Assembly (NCBI GenBank): GCA_903847205.1
Contig: CAINDA010000051.1
Coordinates: forward strand, 1 to 64,000
Length of the DNA stretch: 64,000 nucleotides
Direction: 5' to 3'
Origin: an uncultured Bacteroidota bacterium
GTDB taxonomy: Bacteria > Bacteroidota > Bacteroidia > 2-12-FULL-35-15
Below the pieces are notes generated by a model. The model was not told the origin of the DNA. It saw only the letters and a list, made by a program, of their open reading frames with translations, and did no database searches. A program made the position numbers and the translations under genes. Shown here piece after piece: positions 44,929 to 53,540 of this stretch. Each line of letters opens with the position of its first letter. The first letter of the stretch is position 1.

Positions 44929-44978
44929 TTCGACAAGCTCAATATGACATCGCACGCAGTCAGTCTGAGCCTGTCGAA
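44929..44978. repeat. REP-like palindrome between tolC and macA genes
   Basis: 20-nt arms at 44929-44948 and 44959-44978 with a 10-nt loop. The arms are TTCGACAAGCTCAATATGAC and GTCAGTCTGAGCCTGTCGAA, pairing with three mismatches. This looks like the TTCGACAGGCTCAG-type intergenic palindrome seen in Bacteroidota genomes. It may lower readthrough or stabilise the 3' end of the tolC message. Confidence 0.65.
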
Positions 44979-45036
44979 GACATTACGTTTGCTTTAACAA
45001 AACATTTAATTAAAATCTAAACAGTCTCTAAATAAA

Positions 45037-46272
45037 ATGAAGAATAAAATCATATTAATCATAATCAGTTTAGCAGTAATAGGCGGAGGGGGATACTATT
45101 ATTATACAACAAAAAACAAAGCTGCTGTATATTACTGGAGAGTTATACCTGTTGAAAAAGGCGATGTTAATGTTTTGGTTACCGCTACAGGAGCTATGGC
45201 TGCAGATACATCGGTAGATGTAGGGGTTCAGGTTTCGGGAATCATTGCAAAAATAAAAGTAGATTTTAATGATATTGTAAAAAAAGGAAAAGTAATTGCG
45301 GTGCTGGATACTACTCTTTATTATGCAGCTAAAATAGATGCCGATGCAGGTTTGCAAAGAGCTCAGGCTGCACTTGATCAAGCCAAACGGGAATTTGACA
45401 GGGCGAAAAATTTATTTGACAATAAGGTGGCCGCTCAGGCTGATTATGATCAGGCTTTTACAGCCTATCAAAATGCACAGGGAAATTTAGTATCCGCCAA
45501 GGCGCAGGTAAACAGAGCTAATATTAATCTAAGGTACTGTACTATTACGGCTCCGATAAGCGGTGTGATAATAGCCAGAAATGTGCAGGTAGGCAATATG
45601 GTGATTGCAAGTTTTAACAGTCCTGTACTTTTTACAATTGCGTACGATTTAAAAAAGATGCAGGTGCAGGCAGATGTCGGCGAAGCAGATATCGGCCAGG
45701 TGAAAATGGGACAGATGGCCAAGTTTACTGTTGATGCTTATCCCAACGATGTATTTACCGGAACAGTAACACAGGTGAGGCGGCAGCCTATAATGGTGCA
45801 GAATGTAGTTAACTACGTTGTTATTATTGAAGTTCCCAATCCTGATTTAAAGCTGATGCCGGGGCTTACAGCCAATTCAAATATTTTTATCGAGGAACGT
45901 AAAAATGTTTTAAAAATACCAAGCAATGCTTTTTCATTTACGCCGCCTGTTGAATACATTCAGGAATCTAAGGTGCTTCCCGACTCTGTAAAAAAAATAT
46001 GGATGAAGAAGCTGCGTGAAAACAATGAATTAAAAAAACAGCAGATTGTAGAAGCGGATAAAACAATTGGCTTTTTGTGGGTAAAAAAAGGTCCGGATGT
46101 TTTTCCGGTGCAGGTAACAAAGGGGCTTAATGACGGATCGTTTACAGAAATAAGCGGCGGAATACTTGAAGGGGCTGAAGTAGCAGCCGGGGTTAACCAT
46201 GCGCCAACGGCTGCTGATGTGCAGTCATCTAAAAGTCCTTTCATGCCGTCGTTTCCAACAAAGAAAAAATGA
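45037..46272 (+). CDS. Efflux periplasmic adaptor, MacA-like
   Basis: 411 aa. N-terminal membrane anchor (IILIIISLAVIGGGGYYYY), a barrel-lipoyl domain split by a helical hairpin (VDVGVQVSGIIAKIKVDFNDIVKKG, broken here; LQRAQAALDQAKREFDRAKNLF), APISGVIIARNVQVGNMV and the beta-barrel domain (YDLKKMQVQADVGEADIGQV). The membrane-proximal domain has a Lys-rich insertion (DSVKKIWMKKLRENNELKKQ). It bridges the MacB transporter and the TolC-type channel. Its stop is 1 bp before the ATPase gene. Confidence 0.92.
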   Translation: MKNKIILIIISLAVIGGGGYYYYTTKNKAAVYYWRVIPVEKGDVNVLVTATGAMAADTSVDVGVQVSGIIAKIKVDFNDIVKKGKVIAVLDTTLYYAAKIDADAGLQRAQAALDQAKREFDRAKNLFDNKVAAQADYDQAFTAYQNAQGNLVSAKAQVNRANINLRYCTITAPISGVIIARNVQVGNMVIASFNSPVLFTIAYDLKKMQVQADVGEADIGQVKMGQMAKFTVDAYPNDVFTGTVTQVRRQPIMVQNVVNYVVIIEVPNPDLKLMPGLTANSNIFIEERKNVLKIPSNAFSFTPPVEYIQESKVLPDSVKKIWMKKLRENNELKKQQIVEADKTIGFLWVKKGPDVFPVQVTKGLNDGSFTEISGGILEGAEVAAGVNHAPTAADVQSSKSPFMPSFPTKKK

Positions 46273-46273
46273 T

Positions 46274-47038
46274 ATGGCTGCTGCTGAAAATTTAATTACT
46301 GTTAAAGATTTAACCAAAACCTATCGCACCGGTGATATAGAAGTGCATGCACTCAGCGCTGTTTCACTGACTATTAACAAAGGCGATTTTGCTGCAATTA
46401 TGGGTGCCAGCGGTTCAGGCAAATCAACTTTTATGAATATACTCGGCTGCCTCGACAGCCCCACCAGCGGCGAGTATTTAATGGAAGGCAGAGATATACT
46501 GGGCCGTACTAAAAATGAATTAGCTGAATTGAGAAACAGTAAACTCGGTTTTATTTTTCAGTCGTTTAATATTCTGCCCAGAACATCAGCTATAGAAAAT
46601 GTTGAACTGCCTTTGCTGTATAATAATAAATCATCCGCTAAGGATCGGAAAGAAAGAGCATTTAATGCACTTAAATCGGTAGGACTTGCAGACAGAATAA
46701 ATTCTATGCCCAACCAATTATCAGGCGGTCAGCAGCAGCGGGTTGCTATTGCCCGTGCACTGGTAAATGATCCGGTGATAATAATGGCCGATGAGCCTAC
46801 AGGCAACCTTGATTCGAGAACCAGTTATGAGATTATGGACATATTTCAAAAGCTGAACGATAAAGGAATTACTGTTTTGATGGTTACACATGAACCGGAT
46901 ATAGCACAGTTTGCAAAGAGGAATATTGTTTTTAAAGACGGTAAAATCATTGCCGATAATCCTGTTAAAGAGAGATTAAATGCAGCGGAAGAATTGAAAA
47001 AAATAGCAGCACGTTCTGAAGATAAAGCAACAACATGA
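46274..47038 (+). CDS. ABC transporter ATP-binding protein, MacB/LolD type
   Basis: 254 aa from ATG 46274 (MAAAENLITVKDLTKTYRTG); the frame runs into macA, which is overlap noise. Walker A GASGSGKST, Q loop FIFQSFNILP, signature LSGGQQQR, Walker B VIIMADEPTGNLD and the switch His in MVTHEPD. The EVHALSAVSLTINKGDF start marks the MacB/LolD family. It powers the FtsX-like permease encoded by the overlapping next gene (4-bp overlap, ATGA). Confidence 0.95.
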   Translation: MAAAENLITVKDLTKTYRTGDIEVHALSAVSLTINKGDFAAIMGASGSGKSTFMNILGCLDSPTSGEYLMEGRDILGRTKNELAELRNSKLGFIFQSFNILPRTSAIENVELPLLYNNKSSAKDRKERAFNALKSVGLADRINSMPNQLSGGQQQRVAIARALVNDPVIIMADEPTGNLDSRTSYEIMDIFQKLNDKGITVLMVTHEPDIAQFAKRNIVFKDGKIIADNPVKERLNAAEELKKIAARSEDKATT

Positions 47039-48261
47039 GAATCCTTAATTTATTAAAAGTAGCTTACCGTTCGCTTAACCGCAATAAACTCAGAAGTTTT
47101 TTAACTATGCTGGGTATTATTATCGGTGTGGCTTCAGTTATTGCAATGCTGGCTATAGGGGAGGGTTCTAACCGAAATATAAAAGCATCGGTTGCCAGTT
47201 TGGGAACCAATTCAATTATGATTTTTCCGGGAACTACCTCTCAGGGAGGCGTACACGGCGGTGCATCATCTAACCAGACTATTAAATTAGAAGATGTGGA
47301 AGCAATAGCCTCGCGCTGCGATTTGGTGAATCATGTATCGCCGGTAGATCAAAAAAGAGTACAGGTAATTTATGGTTCTCAAAACTGGGGCACAACGGTT
47401 TTGGGAGTAAAAAATGATTATATGATTATACGCTCGCTTACAATAGCAAAGGGGACAGGCTTTACAGCTTCGGATGAGCGCTCGGCTGCAAAGGTATGTT
47501 TGGTAGGCGTTACTATTATTGCGAATTTGTTCGGCGACGAAAACATTGATCCTACTGGGCAGATTATCCGTATCAACAGCATACCTGTTAGGATTGCAGG
47601 TGTACTGACAAAAATGGGGCAGAACACTTTCGGGCAGGATCAGGATGATATTATTATAGCTCCTTTTTCAATGGTTCAAAAAAGAATGGCCCCTTCATTA
47701 ATATATGTAAACAGCATACTTGCTTCGGGAGTTTCTGAAGCTCAGATTAATGATGCAGTTGATGAAATTACAAGCGTGCTTCGCGAAAAACACAAGATTG
47801 CTCCATCTGATGATAATGATTTTACTGTGCGTACACAATCGGATATCGGCGCTATTTTCGGCACTATTTCTAAAGTAATGACTATTCTGCTGGCAAGCAT
47901 AGCAAGCATTTCGCTGTTAGTAGGCGGCATAGGCATTATGAATATTATGCTGGTATCGGTTACTGAGCGCACACGTGAAATAGGCATACGTATGGCCATA
48001 GGAGCCAAAGGCAGGGATGTGCTTATTCAGTTTATGATTGAATCAATTGTAATAAGTTTTGTGGGAGGGCTTATTGGTATTGCACTGGGAATTGCGGTTT
48101 CGGAAGCAGTAGCGAAATTCGGCAACTGGCCGGTTGTTGTTACATTAAGTTCTATTTTGATGTCGTTTGTATTTTCGGCGGCGGTAGGCGTATTCTTCGG
48201 ATGGTATCCGGCACGTAAAGCTGCAGCGCTTAATCCGATTGATGCTTTGAGGTATGAGTGA
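47035..48261 (+). CDS. ABC transporter permease, MacB/FtsX type
   Basis: 408 aa. N-terminal helix (LRSFLTMLGIIIGVASVIAMLAIGEG), a large periplasmic MacB_PCD domain (about 45-265; SLGTNSIMIFPG, VSPVDQKRVQV, GENIDPTGQIIRINSIPV in part), then three C-terminal helices of the FtsX domain (ILLASIASISLLVGGIGIMNIMLVSVTERTREIGIRMAIGA, read in pieces; ALNPIDALRYE at the end). Type VII ABC mechanism: it pushes substrates through MacA and TolC from the periplasm. The substrate (macrolide, peptide or lipid) is unknown. Confidence 0.94.
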   Translation: MRILNLLKVAYRSLNRNKLRSFLTMLGIIIGVASVIAMLAIGEGSNRNIKASVASLGTNSIMIFPGTTSQGGVHGGASSNQTIKLEDVEAIASRCDLVNHVSPVDQKRVQVIYGSQNWGTTVLGVKNDYMIIRSLTIAKGTGFTASDERSAAKVCLVGVTIIANLFGDENIDPTGQIIRINSIPVRIAGVLTKMGQNTFGQDQDDIIIAPFSMVQKRMAPSLIYVNSILASGVSEAQINDAVDEITSVLREKHKIAPSDDNDFTVRTQSDIGAIFGTISKVMTILLASIASISLLVGGIGIMNIMLVSVTERTREIGIRMAIGAKGRDVLIQFMIESIVISFVGGLIGIALGIAVSEAVAKFGNWPVVVTLSSILMSFVFSAAVGVFFGWYPARKAAALNPIDALRYE

Positions 48262-48276
48262 TATATTGTGTAGGAT

Positions 48277-48454
48277 GGGAACGCTGATCCCCGCAGGTTT
48301 TTAAGATTAAAAATGATTTTTTATAACATAAGCTGTGTATATGATTGGCCTTTTGAGGATATGATTAAACCTCGGCGCATAACGTAAAATCATAAAAATT
48401 CATAAAGCATTTAATCATTTTTTTTCATAAGGATCATAATAAATCTGCGTTCCC
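48277..48454. repeat. Fold-back element with inverted ends downstream of macB
   Basis: The ends GGGAACGCTGATC (48277-48289) and AATCTGCGTTCCC (48442-48454) are inverted copies with two mismatches. The interior is AT-rich with partly complementary ATCATTTTT and AAATGATTT stretches, so the 178 bp can fold back on itself. It resembles common intergenic repeats in this phylum or a small MITE. No coding frame. Confidence 0.5.
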
Positions 48455-48533
48455 ATAATACCCAGTATTAATTTAAATATATAAAGTCTAATAATCAGAT
48501 TAAATCTTATGCCAAATTTTAAATTCAATTTTT

Positions 48534-49073
48534 ATGCAGCTTACAAAATATAAAAACACAATTATTTACTCCTTAATTCTATTAATTTTTATGACTTCAG
48601 CAGCTATAAAATCGCAGCCCCTGCAAACAGTGCCTTATGTTGACTTAAAAAAATATGCAGGCCTGTGGCACGAAATTGCATTGTTTCCTCAGACATTCGA
48701 AAAAGGCTGTAATGCAACAACAGCTGAATATACAGCCACCGAAAAAGGATATGTAATAGTTGAGAACAGGTGTAACAAAGGCAGTGTTACAGGCAAACAG
48801 TCGTATATAAAAGGCAAAGCATTTGTGGAAGAAAATTCAGGCAATGCAAAATTGAAGGTGCAGTTTTTCTGGCCTTTCAAAGCTAAATACTGGATAATTG
48901 ATTTGGCTTCCGATTACAGTTATGCTGTGGTAAGCCATCCAAGCAAAAAATATTTATGGATATTATCCCGTACTCCAAAAATGAATGATGCCGTTTATCA
49001 GGGCATTATTGCCCGGCTTAAAGAAAAAGGTTTTGATTTAACAAAACTGCAGCTGATTAATCAGCTTCCCTGA
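48534..49073 (+). CDS. Bacterial lipocalin (Blc-like)
   Basis: 179 aa. An N-terminal signal-like segment (TIIYSLILLIFMTSAAIKSQ) is followed by the lipocalin fold: GLWHEIALFPQTFEKGC (GxW motif), a Cys pair (C62-C79 area: GCNATTAEY and NRCNKG), the KYWIIDLASDYSYAVVSHPSKKYLWILSRTP block typical of Blc, and a C-terminal helix. There is no lipobox Cys, so it is periplasmic rather than lipidated. Blc proteins bind lysophospholipids or fatty acids under stress. Confidence 0.88.
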   Translation: MQLTKYKNTIIYSLILLIFMTSAAIKSQPLQTVPYVDLKKYAGLWHEIALFPQTFEKGCNATTAEYTATEKGYVIVENRCNKGSVTGKQSYIKGKAFVEENSGNAKLKVQFFWPFKAKYWIIDLASDYSYAVVSHPSKKYLWILSRTPKMNDAVYQGIIARLKEKGFDLTKLQLINQLP

Positions 49074-49382
49074 TTTTATTGTTTCTGTTTGTGCAATTAT
49101 TGCAAAACCTTTAGTTTTTGCAAAATTGCAATGCCGGCATCATTGCTATATAGCTTTTGGCGAATCCTTTGTAAAGCTCAGCATAACCTTTCCGCCGAAC
49201 ATGATTTTAAACATGTTTAATTATAAACTCATAATATACCTTTCGCCCCGGTTAGTACATTGCTTTTTTCATCGGTTAAACCCTTTAATTCAATTTTAGA
49301 GCAGCAGGCTGAGCCGATAAAGAAAACAGCCCGGTAATAAATTTTATTTGTAGATGTAATTTATCTTATTACTTTTGTTCCG
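49074..49382. other. Gap after the lipocalin gene
   Basis: No gene seen. A long hairpin, TGCAATTATTGCAAAA at 49092-49107 with TTTTGCAAAATTGCA at 49116-49130 (one bulge), may end the lipocalin transcript. A TACTTTTG -7 match at 49372-49379 would start a transcript at about 49386 reading through the second palindrome array. Confidence 0.45.
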
Positions 49383-49964
49383 ATGAAAAATATCGGTACA
49401 ATAACACAAAGTGTCGGCAAAAGCTTTAATAGTAACGGTTATAGGATAAATAAATCCGCATTTTTTACAGCAGTTTCTGTTTCCGAAACTGCTTTTTTCA
49501 GCAAAAACATCTTTTTTTTATCAACTATTGATGCCCTTAATTTCCGAAAGGCAAAATCAATAAATACCGCCTTACATATTTCCGGAAGGTTTAAAAGCAG
49601 CTTTTTTAAGAGTAATCTTAGTTTATCGGCAAAAACAATTGTTTCTGCTTCAGGAATAGTTATTCCTGACACAAAAACAATTATTCCCGTGACGGAAACA
49701 ATTGTTTCTGTTACAAAAACAATTATCCCCGAGGTAAAAACAATTATTCCCCTGTCGGAAACAATTATTCCTGACACAGAAACAGTTATTCCTGTAACAA
49801 AAACAATTGTTTCTGAGGTAAAAACAATTATTCCTGAAGCAGAAACAATTGTTTCTGACACAGAAACAGCTATTCCCATCACAAAAACAAGTATGCCTGC
49901 TTTAAAAACCATTCAGCCATTGCTAAAAAATTGTATTACTGAAAAAAAATTAACAATCAATTAA
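49383..49964 (+). CDS. Open frame across palindrome array 2 (doubtful gene)
   Basis: A 193-codon frame. The first 80 codons encode Ser/Phe/Lys-rich sequence without recognisable signal or domain; the remainder is fourteen seven-residue repeats of the KTIIPEV or ETIVSDT kind, created by the 21-bp DNA repeat. The opposite strand is also open through the array. A -7 match at 49372-49379 predicts transcription from about 49386, after the ATG. I think translation is unlikely, but a secreted heptad-repeat protein cannot be ruled out. Confidence 0.25.
   Translation: MKNIGTITQSVGKSFNSNGYRINKSAFFTAVSVSETAFFSKNIFFLSTIDALNFRKAKSINTALHISGRFKSSFFKSNLSLSAKTIVSASGIVIPDTKTIIPVTETIVSVTKTIIPEVKTIIPLSETIIPDTETVIPVTKTIVSEVKTIIPEAETIVSDTETAIPITKTSMPALKTIQPLLKNCITEKKLTIN
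49632..49925. repeat. 21-bp-phased palindrome array 2 (AAACAATTGTTT family)
   Basis: Fourteen 21-bp units. Palindrome cores start at 49633, then every 21 bp (49675, 49696, 49717, 49738, 49759, 49780, 49801, 49822, 49843, 49864 and so on; the unit at 49654 is degenerate). The consensus is AAACAATTRTTYC; exact AAACAATTGTTT occurs at 49633, 49696, 49801 and 49843. Spacers often read CTGACACA, so GTTTCTG and CAGAAAC of neighbouring units can also pair. The core and period equal those of the array at 6.4 kb. The array lies just before the gene at 49991. Confidence 0.9.
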
Positions 49965-49990
49965 ATATAAACCAAAAAAAAATAAACAAA

Positions 49991-50617
49991 ATGGTAAAAA
50001 TTAAAAATGATTTATTTCACAAAACAATCGGTGAAAAATTAGCAGAGGTTACAACAATAGGCCCTTTAATAGCCGCCGATGCTAATGCAGATGTGGCTGC
50101 AACAGGCGCAGCACTTATTGCTGAAAACGGGGTATTGAACCAAAAAAATATTGATAATACCATGGCGCAGATGGCGGCTCTGGCATCTACCAAAGCTTTA
50201 ATGGATGAAGAAAATACCTGGAACGAGAATTATAAAGCTGCTTCGGCTAAAATGATGGAAAAGTACCCTAATAATCCTGAAAAATGGAAAGCTTCCGGTT
50301 TTAAAACAGGCGCGGCTAAAACGCCGACTGTTGCTCCCGGAAAAGTTTTAAATGTTTCAGTTACCACAACAATTTCAAGTACGGTAAATGATGTGCATTG
50401 GGATACTTTAACAGGTGCTAAAATTTATAAAAAACAAGTTTGCACCGGCGACCCGACCATAGAAGCCAATTGGCATGCTGATACTCCTGATGATGTTGCT
50501 TTTCAAAGCCATTCAACAGTTACAGTTGTGCCTAATGTAACAAACTGGGTGCGTATTGCAGGTTCAAATGGAATTGGGCAGGGTGAATGGAGCAATCCTG
50601 CGAAAGCCAGCGCTTAA
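49991..50617 (+). CDS. Fibronectin type III-like domain protein of unknown function
   Basis: 208 aa with no signal peptide. The N-terminal half is helical and Ala-rich (about 10-110; GPLIAADANADVAATGAALIAENG, MAQMAALASTKALMDEENTW). The C-terminal half (about 118-205) is a small beta sandwich ending NWVRIAGSNGIGQGEWSNPAKAS, as in Fn3 domains. The start is 66 bp after the end of array 2, and a strong terminator follows the gene. The family appears in several Bacteroidota as lone hypothetical proteins. Function not known. Confidence 0.75.
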   Translation: MVKIKNDLFHKTIGEKLAEVTTIGPLIAADANADVAATGAALIAENGVLNQKNIDNTMAQMAALASTKALMDEENTWNENYKAASAKMMEKYPNNPEKWKASGFKTGAAKTPTVAPGKVLNVSVTTTISSTVNDVHWDTLTGAKIYKKQVCTGDPTIEANWHADTPDDVAFQSHSTVTVVPNVTNWVRIAGSNGIGQGEWSNPAKASA

Positions 50618-50626
50618 TGATTAATG

Positions 50627-50665
50627 AAAATCCCGGCAGGCTTGTTTGAGTTTGCTGGGGTTTTT
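50627..50665 (+). terminator. Intrinsic terminator of the Fn3-like gene
   Basis: 12-bp stem AAAATCCCGGCA with TGCTGGGGTTTT (two G-T pairs), 14-nt loop, T run at the end. Ten bp after the stop. Confidence 0.7.
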
Positions 50666-50707
50666 GAAGAATGAAGGAATTAAAAACCTTATTTTTAAAA
50701 TATATAA

Positions 50708-51367
50708 ATGAAAAATATTTTTTTTATATCAGTAATTATTTTATTGTTTTTCAGCACTTGCAAGAAAAAGGAAGTTGCCGGTAATGATCCATCTGTTACA
50801 CCCCATGCTCATTATGATAGTTTAGCGCTGAGTATATTGCCATTTAAATTTAAGGTTGGGAGCTATTGGGTATATAAAAATGACTCAACTGCAATACTCG
50901 ACAGCATAATTATTGACAGCATTTCAACAGGATTTATAATTACTACCCCATCAGTTCATGGTACAACTGATCCAATACTATCACAATTTTATAAAATGTA
51001 CATACATGATTTTGGTTCTTCAAAATATTATAATGAATGCTTAATTGAAAATCATTTGGTTAGAAATTTCGGGGGAGATTTTTCTCATTTTTTAGGCCAA
51101 TTAATTTATATTTCAAATGACTCAATAGGGACTTCAGCAGAGGGAATGGCAATTACTGCTAAATTCCCTAATATGATTGTTAATTCAAATAATTTCTATT
51201 ATGTAGATGAAGTAAAAATTACCGCTGCTAACCAATATCAACCAGAATTTTCAAATGATACATATCTATATTATTCAGATTCTATTGGTTTAATTAGAAA
51301 AGAAACGTTTTTGAGTTCAAGTAATATTGAATCTTGGAGTATAAAAAGATGGCATGTGATAAAGTAA
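50708..51367 (+). CDS. Lipoprotein of unknown function
   Basis: 219 aa with lipobox FFSTCKKK (Cys near 18). The mature part has SILPFKFKVGSYWVYKNDSTAILDSIIIDS in pieces and later YYNECLIENHLVRNFGG, YLYYSDSIGLIRKETFL. The pattern of GSYWVYKND and DSIGLIRKE is found in many Bacteroidota lipoproteins of unassigned role. It has lower GC than the preceding gene. Probably transcribed alone. Confidence 0.75.
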   Translation: MKNIFFISVIILLFFSTCKKKEVAGNDPSVTPHAHYDSLALSILPFKFKVGSYWVYKNDSTAILDSIIIDSISTGFIITTPSVHGTTDPILSQFYKMYIHDFGSSKYYNECLIENHLVRNFGGDFSHFLGQLIYISNDSIGTSAEGMAITAKFPNMIVNSNNFYYVDEVKITAANQYQPEFSNDTYLYYSDSIGLIRKETFLSSSNIESWSIKRWHVIK

Positions 51368-51489
51368 AGCAATTTCTCCCCGCTTGTCGGTATTTGCAAC
51401 CCCGATCAAATAGTTTAAGGATTTGCAATCCGATTAAATTTACAATGCAGCGTTCAAACACAAAACTTAAATCAAATAATAAATAAACT

Positions 51490-52143
51490 ATGAAAAAATT
51501 AAATACACTAAAACCAATTATTGTAACAACATTACTTTTGGCTGCAGGATTAACAAGCTGTAAAAAGAGTACACCAACGCCCGTACCTACTGCAAATACA
51601 AATAATCCGGTGGTAGTGCCGACATCTAATCTTTATTTCGAGGCAACAATAAACGGTACTGCGGTATCATTTCAGGATGGTGTATCCATGTACGGTGCCG
51701 GCGGCGGAGATGAGAGCGGAACAGAACCAGCAGGCTGGCAGGAAGTACAAAATTGTTTGGTGATGAAAGCCCTTACCACAACTAATTTTGGAGGTTTTTA
51801 TATTATGAAAACCTTTGCTAACCAGCCCGCGCCAGCAGAGATAGACAGTATGTTTTCAGTGAAGGTTTACCCTTATGGAAAGCAGTCGTCAAGCACTTCA
51901 GTAAACGGCATTGATGGAGCAAGAGTATATTATGTTGATAACAGCGGTGTAGAATGGGCAACTGATTTTGGAAGCGGCATACAAACAGGCAGCGCATTCA
52001 GCATCACAGAGAATATAGCCAATACAAATACGTACTCTCGCCGCATAAGTAAAGCAGTGTTTAACTGCAAGCTTTATAATGCAGCAGGCCAGTCAATGAC
52101 CTTAACCAATGGAATCTGCCGGCTTCGTACAGTTTATTATTAG
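51490..52143 (+). CDS. Lipoprotein of unknown function
   Basis: 217 aa. Lipoprotein signal (TTLLLAAGLTSCKKS, Cys near 24), a Pro/Thr/Asn-rich linker, and a beta-rich domain (LYFEATINGTAVSFQDGVSMYGAGGGDE in pieces; ITENIANTNTYSRRISKAVFNCKLYN). The opening FEATINGTAVSF is shared with DUF-type Bacteroidota lipoproteins that have a beta-sandwich fold. Two repeats ATTTGCAA-CCCGAT lie upstream at about 51390-51440. No function assigned. Confidence 0.75.
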   Translation: MKKLNTLKPIIVTTLLLAAGLTSCKKSTPTPVPTANTNNPVVVPTSNLYFEATINGTAVSFQDGVSMYGAGGGDESGTEPAGWQEVQNCLVMKALTTTNFGGFYIMKTFANQPAPAEIDSMFSVKVYPYGKQSSSTSVNGIDGARVYYVDNSGVEWATDFGSGIQTGSAFSITENIANTNTYSRRISKAVFNCKLYNAAGQSMTLTNGICRLRTVYY

Positions 52144-52169
52144 AAACCGATAGATTAAATAAAAATAAA

Positions 52170-52436
52170 ATGGAACCAATAGATCTCAGCAATAAATTAA
52201 TTTTTGAGATTGACGAAAAAACTTTGAAGGAAGCAGCGCATCGCTGTAATAAAGATTTCGAATGTTTAAAAATTGAAAATCATTCATGTTTTGCTGAAGT
52301 TAACCGCACCATAAATTATAAAGTTTATTTTGTAAACTGCAAAAATTCAATCTGTAATTACAATTTAAATTTTGGCGGTTCAAATATCTGCAACTGCCCT
52401 GTGAGGCAGGAGGTATATAATAAGTATAAGAAATAA
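52170..52436 (+). CDS. Small cysteine-rich protein
   Basis: 88 aa, no signal peptide, seven cysteines (for example RCNKDFECLK, SCFAEV, VNCKNSICNY, ICNCPV). The C-terminal CNCP could bind metal. It starts 27 bp after the lipoprotein gene and has a normal ATG. I do not recognise the family. The even spread of codons and length suggest a real gene, but it could be an ORFan. Confidence 0.5.
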   Translation: MEPIDLSNKLIFEIDEKTLKEAAHRCNKDFECLKIENHSCFAEVNRTINYKVYFVNCKNSICNYNLNFGGSNICNCPVRQEVYNKYKK

Positions 52437-52600
52437 GCAGCAGCCTGTATTGAAACAGGCCGATAAAATTTAATTAAAAAGCGGAGCATAAAGCCCAGTT
52501 TTTTTTTATCCTGTATTTCTATGAATAATAGAACAGGCTTATTTCGATTTTGGCGATAAAATAAATAAACAAACAATAGCAATTGAAGCCATAAAAAAAA

Positions 52601-52608
52601 TACTTTTG
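52601..52608 (+). promoter_or_regulatory. -7 element (TACTTTTG)
   Basis: TAnnTTTG match, 52 bp before the ATG at 52660. Confidence 0.45.
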
Positions 52609-52659
52609 TTTTATAAATCAATATGAATTTTTCCCCGAAACAAAAAACAAAATATACTT

Positions 52660-53232
52660 ATGAATATTAAAAAAAAGATAACAGCTGCAGCCATTTGTTT
52701 GAGTCTGCTATTTGCAGCATCGCACAGCATTAATGCGCAGGCAAAGGCATCGGAAATAGATTATAAAAAAGAATTTTTAATTGCATCGTCTATTTCAGCT
52801 GTGCAGACCAAATATGGGGAGAATTTAAAAAAAGCAACACAAGCCGGCGAAGAAGGCAGCATAACAGAAATTTATCAGCTTTTTAAAGCAGGTAAATTAA
52901 TTGTAGAAATTACACCTGATGCCGAAAATGAAAAAAATATAGGAGAGATAACAATATTTGATCCTTCATATAAAAACGTTAAAGGAGCAGGCATAGGCAC
53001 TTCAATAAGTGAATTTGCAAAAATTTATCCCGATATGGAAATCGGCTATACCTATGTATCAGATAGATTTATTGTGCAAAGCAGCAAAGAAAAATTTGTA
53101 CAGTTTGAGCTAAACCCCAAAGATTATATCGGTAATAAAGAAACGCTTACTACCTCTGATTGGATAGTTCTGGCTGAAAAAAACTTTATTAAAACTGCAA
53201 AAATTAAATCGGTAAGAATTTATGGGAAATAA
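52660..53232 (+). CDS. Exported protein of unknown function
   Basis: 190 aa with a signal peptide (MNIKKKITAAAICLSLLFAASHSINAQ). The mature part alternates helices and strands: YKKEFLIASSISAVQTKYG, GKLIVEITPD, IGEITIFDPSYKNVKGAGIGTSISEFAKIYPDMEIG in pieces, YVSDRFIVQSS. The GAGIGTSISEFAKIYPD section is similar to periplasmic proteins that have a flow from a variable loop to a conserved G.G.S...F.K.YP motif. No named function. Followed by a strong terminator. Confidence 0.7.
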   Translation: MNIKKKITAAAICLSLLFAASHSINAQAKASEIDYKKEFLIASSISAVQTKYGENLKKATQAGEEGSITEIYQLFKAGKLIVEITPDAENEKNIGEITIFDPSYKNVKGAGIGTSISEFAKIYPDMEIGYTYVSDRFIVQSSKEKFVQFELNPKDYIGNKETLTTSDWIVLAEKNFIKTAKIKSVRIYGK

Positions 53233-53272
53233 AATATTCTGCTTTCAAGCAATTTAACTATCAAATAAATAT

Positions 53273-53303
53273 AAAACAGGCGCTGAAAAGCGCCTGTTTT
53301 TTT
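53273..53303 (+). terminator. Intrinsic terminator
   Basis: Perfect 11-bp stem (53273-53283 with 53290-53300), 6-nt loop, seven T in all. Ends the transcript of the gene at 52660. Confidence 0.9.
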
Positions 53304-53540
53304 ATCATTAATTTATGCCTGATTTTAAATAGTAACATTCTTCTTCTGCATTTTCGGGTTTAAATACCTCCATAATCCCGCCTTCCAGCCTTTAAAGCAG
53401 TTTTTATTCTCCCATATATACCCCTGATTATCACCTGTTATAAAATAAAAAAATAATATTTTTCATTCCTACCCAACCTTTTACTAAATACCCCCGTGTT
53501 TGTAAGTAGAGAGAAACATTAACCTAAAAACTCAAAAGCC

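Noticed and set aside
45070-45381. Minus-strand Cys/Tyr-rich frame
   Set aside because: Antisense of the MacA-like gene.
49439-49912. 157-aa minus-strand frame across array 2
   Set aside because: Open only because the palindromic repeat has no stop in this frame; no start context or family.
52358-52621. 87-aa minus-strand frame
   Set aside because: Overlaps the small Cys-rich gene and the promoter region of the next gene; composition like random AT-rich DNA.
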